Positions 62,710 through 64,000 of a stretch of 64,000 nucleotides of DNA are shown piece by piece; the first letter of the stretch is position 1, and every line of letters begins with the position of its first letter. The stretch is taken from the NCBI GenBank assembly GCA_029783825.1, contig JAREIK010002428.1:1-64000 (forward strand), read 5' to 3'. The notes below the pieces were generated by a model that had not been told where the DNA came from, did no database searches, and saw nothing but the letters and a program-made list of their open reading frames with translations. This DNA comes from Sapria himalayana (Eukaryota; Streptophyta; Magnoliopsida; Malpighiales; Rafflesiaceae). Made by a program: the position numbers and the translations under genes.

Positions 62710-63501
62710 CCCAGCATTGCAAACTTCACCAGAAATCGGATACAAATCCAAAAATTATGAAATTTTAACTAGGACAACTACATTAAGGAAGGTTTCCAAT
62801 GCAACAAACCGTGTCCCATTTGGACCTCATATGAAGGAGATACAAATTTTCCAAAAGGTGGTGCTGGCAGCAATGACTAATTAACTTTGAAAATTCACCA
62901 AAATTCGAATACCTGTAAGAATGCTTTGAAATTTGACATGGACAAACTACATCAAGTTATCTGTTCACCTCAAAAAACCGTGTTCAATTTGAGCCTTGGA
63001 TTACGGAGATACATTGTTTTCAAACAATGTTGCGCTGGCAAAAAAAAATAGCTAGTTTGTTCCCTATATAAACCCCTTGTAATTCATTTTGTAAGGACAC
63101 CCTTTGATGAAATATACAAACACTCTTTGAGTTTTCTTTATATTGTTTTGTGCTTGTGAGTGAATAACTCTCTTGTGTGGAACACTCCAAAAATCGGGTT
63201 TTTCGGGTTTAGTTCTCGGAAGGTTTGTTGCCTCTCAATCATTAGGTAAGTGATTGATTTGCATTACTTGTGAAGTCTTTGTAAGTTTAGTATTAGTGGG
63301 TCTATTGGTGTTCGTTGCCATTAGGTTCCTAATCGAATTCTTTGTATTTCTCAAATATTTACCATTATCCTTCATTTCATTCTCTTGAATCTTTAACCAA
63401 TAAGAAATTATTATTCTTAAAGTTTTAGATTTATTTCTTTTATTTCATTTCATTCCGCTTGGATTTTTAAGTCCATCTAGTTTATTGTCGATTTCGTATC
63501 A
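62541..63501 (+). mobile_element. Solo LTR of a Ty3/gypsy-type retrotransposon
   Basis: The 961-bp unit starts TGATGCAG and ends GTATCA, so its ends are TG...CA with 4-bp inverted tips TGAT/ATCA. The flanking pentamers are both TGATT (62536-62540 and 63502-63506), a perfect 5-bp target duplication of the size made by LTR retrotransposons. A TATA box lies at 63065. No second LTR, primer-binding site or internal region is present, so this is a solo LTR left by recombination between two LTRs. The duplication fits insertion into the GATA array, where TGATT/GATA variants are common. Confidence 0.75.
63065..63072 (+). promoter_or_regulatory. TATA box of the solo LTR
   Basis: TATATAAA lies about 520 bp into the LTR, in a less A+T-rich context and followed by CCCCTTGTAATTC. 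This is the usual U3/R arrangement; a start site some 30 bp downstream is inferred. Confidence 0.55.
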
Positions 63502-63533
63502 TGATTGATAAATATAAAGATTGATTAATTGAT

Positions 63534-63571
<38 letters not shown>

Positions 63572-64000
63572 ATAAACAAATATATAGAGAGATAGATAGA
63601 TATGTAGATAGATAAATAGATAGATAGATGGAAACATAGATAGATAGATATAAACATAAATAGACAAATAGAAAGGTAGTTTGAAAGATAGACTGCAAAA
63701 GGTAGATTGATATACAAATTGATAAAATTATTGATAGACAGACAGATAGATAGATATAAAGATAGATTGATAAATAGATAGATAGACAGATGTATACATA
63801 GATAGATATAAAGATAGATAAAAAATAGATAGAAAAACAGACAGATAGACAAATATATATAGACAAATAGATAGTTAGATAGATAGATAGATATACAAAT
63901 ATAAATATAGTTAGATCTATAGATAGATGGATAGATATAAAGATAGATAGATAGATAGATAGATAAAAAGTTTGACAAAAAGATAGAAAGCTAGATAGAC
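63502..64000 (-). repeat. Degenerate GATA array, block 5
   Basis: The same array and orientation as block 4, interrupted only by the solo LTR. It begins with the right TGATT duplication, contains a TA run at about 63537-63569 and runs past the window edge. Confidence 0.95.

Noticed and set aside
1..64000. CRISPR arrays, tRNA or rRNA genes, bacterial operons
   Set aside because: Repeats lack spacer structure, and I saw no tRNA cloverleaf or rRNA core sequences; the content is plant transposon DNA.

Overview
The window looks like plant nuclear DNA from a repeat-dominated region of a flowering plant. It is very A+T-rich, the coding remnants contain GT-AG introns, and every recognisable protein belongs to a plant transposon family (TNP2/En-Spm transposases with their Transpos_assoc, DUF4218 and DUF4216 regions) or is a broken piece of a plant host gene. 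The species cannot be named from the sequence. I see no intact host gene. Nothing here is bacterial or organised as an operon.

The matrix is a huge degenerate tetranucleotide array, about 17 kb of the 64 kb. It reads TCTA on the + strand at 1-3583, 12064-12537 and 31657-33190, and GATA (the other strand) at 51179-62540 and 63502-64000. Transposons cut it into pieces. Element 1 (3584-12063) is a CACTA transposon with both termini and a perfect 3-bp duplication (TAT). It has no transposase; it carries a broken tubulin-folding cofactor D (TBCD) fragment, a nested element with ~150-bp inverted repeats (Pack-MULE-like) holding a broken SMXL4/5-like fragment, and a short coiled-coil tail of the CACTA second gene.

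Element 2 (12538-31656) belongs to the same CACTA family. It keeps the 5' end, a decayed TNP2 transposase gene (24973-28624) and a decayed second gene (28793-30532), and has lost the last ~18 bp of its 3' end. It also contains a reverse-oriented RRM-protein gene fragment (16285-17115), an orphan CACTA-type terminus at 18491 and a GC-rich hAT-like element (30822-31375).

Element 3 (33191-41308, minus strand) is a third CACTA family. Its TNP2 gene is split by element 4 (41309-51178, plus strand), a fourth CACTA with GGTCGGTAATT subterminal repeats and its own decayed TNP2 and second genes. The far end of element 4 and the missing half of element 3 are absent. Instead the sequence passes straight into the GATA array in the opposite orientation, which suggests an inversion or other rearrangement with a breakpoint at about 51178.

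The GATA block has its own higher-order structure: an ordered series of GGTAGG, GAGATA and GACTGACTAA zones recurs at least six times, spaced by roughly 1.2 kb or twice that. A solo LTR of a Ty3/gypsy-type retrotransposon (62541-63501, 5-bp duplication TGATT) sits within it. Together the window records repeated insertion of DNA transposons into a microsatellite sea, with at least three host-gene captures, followed by rearrangement and decay.
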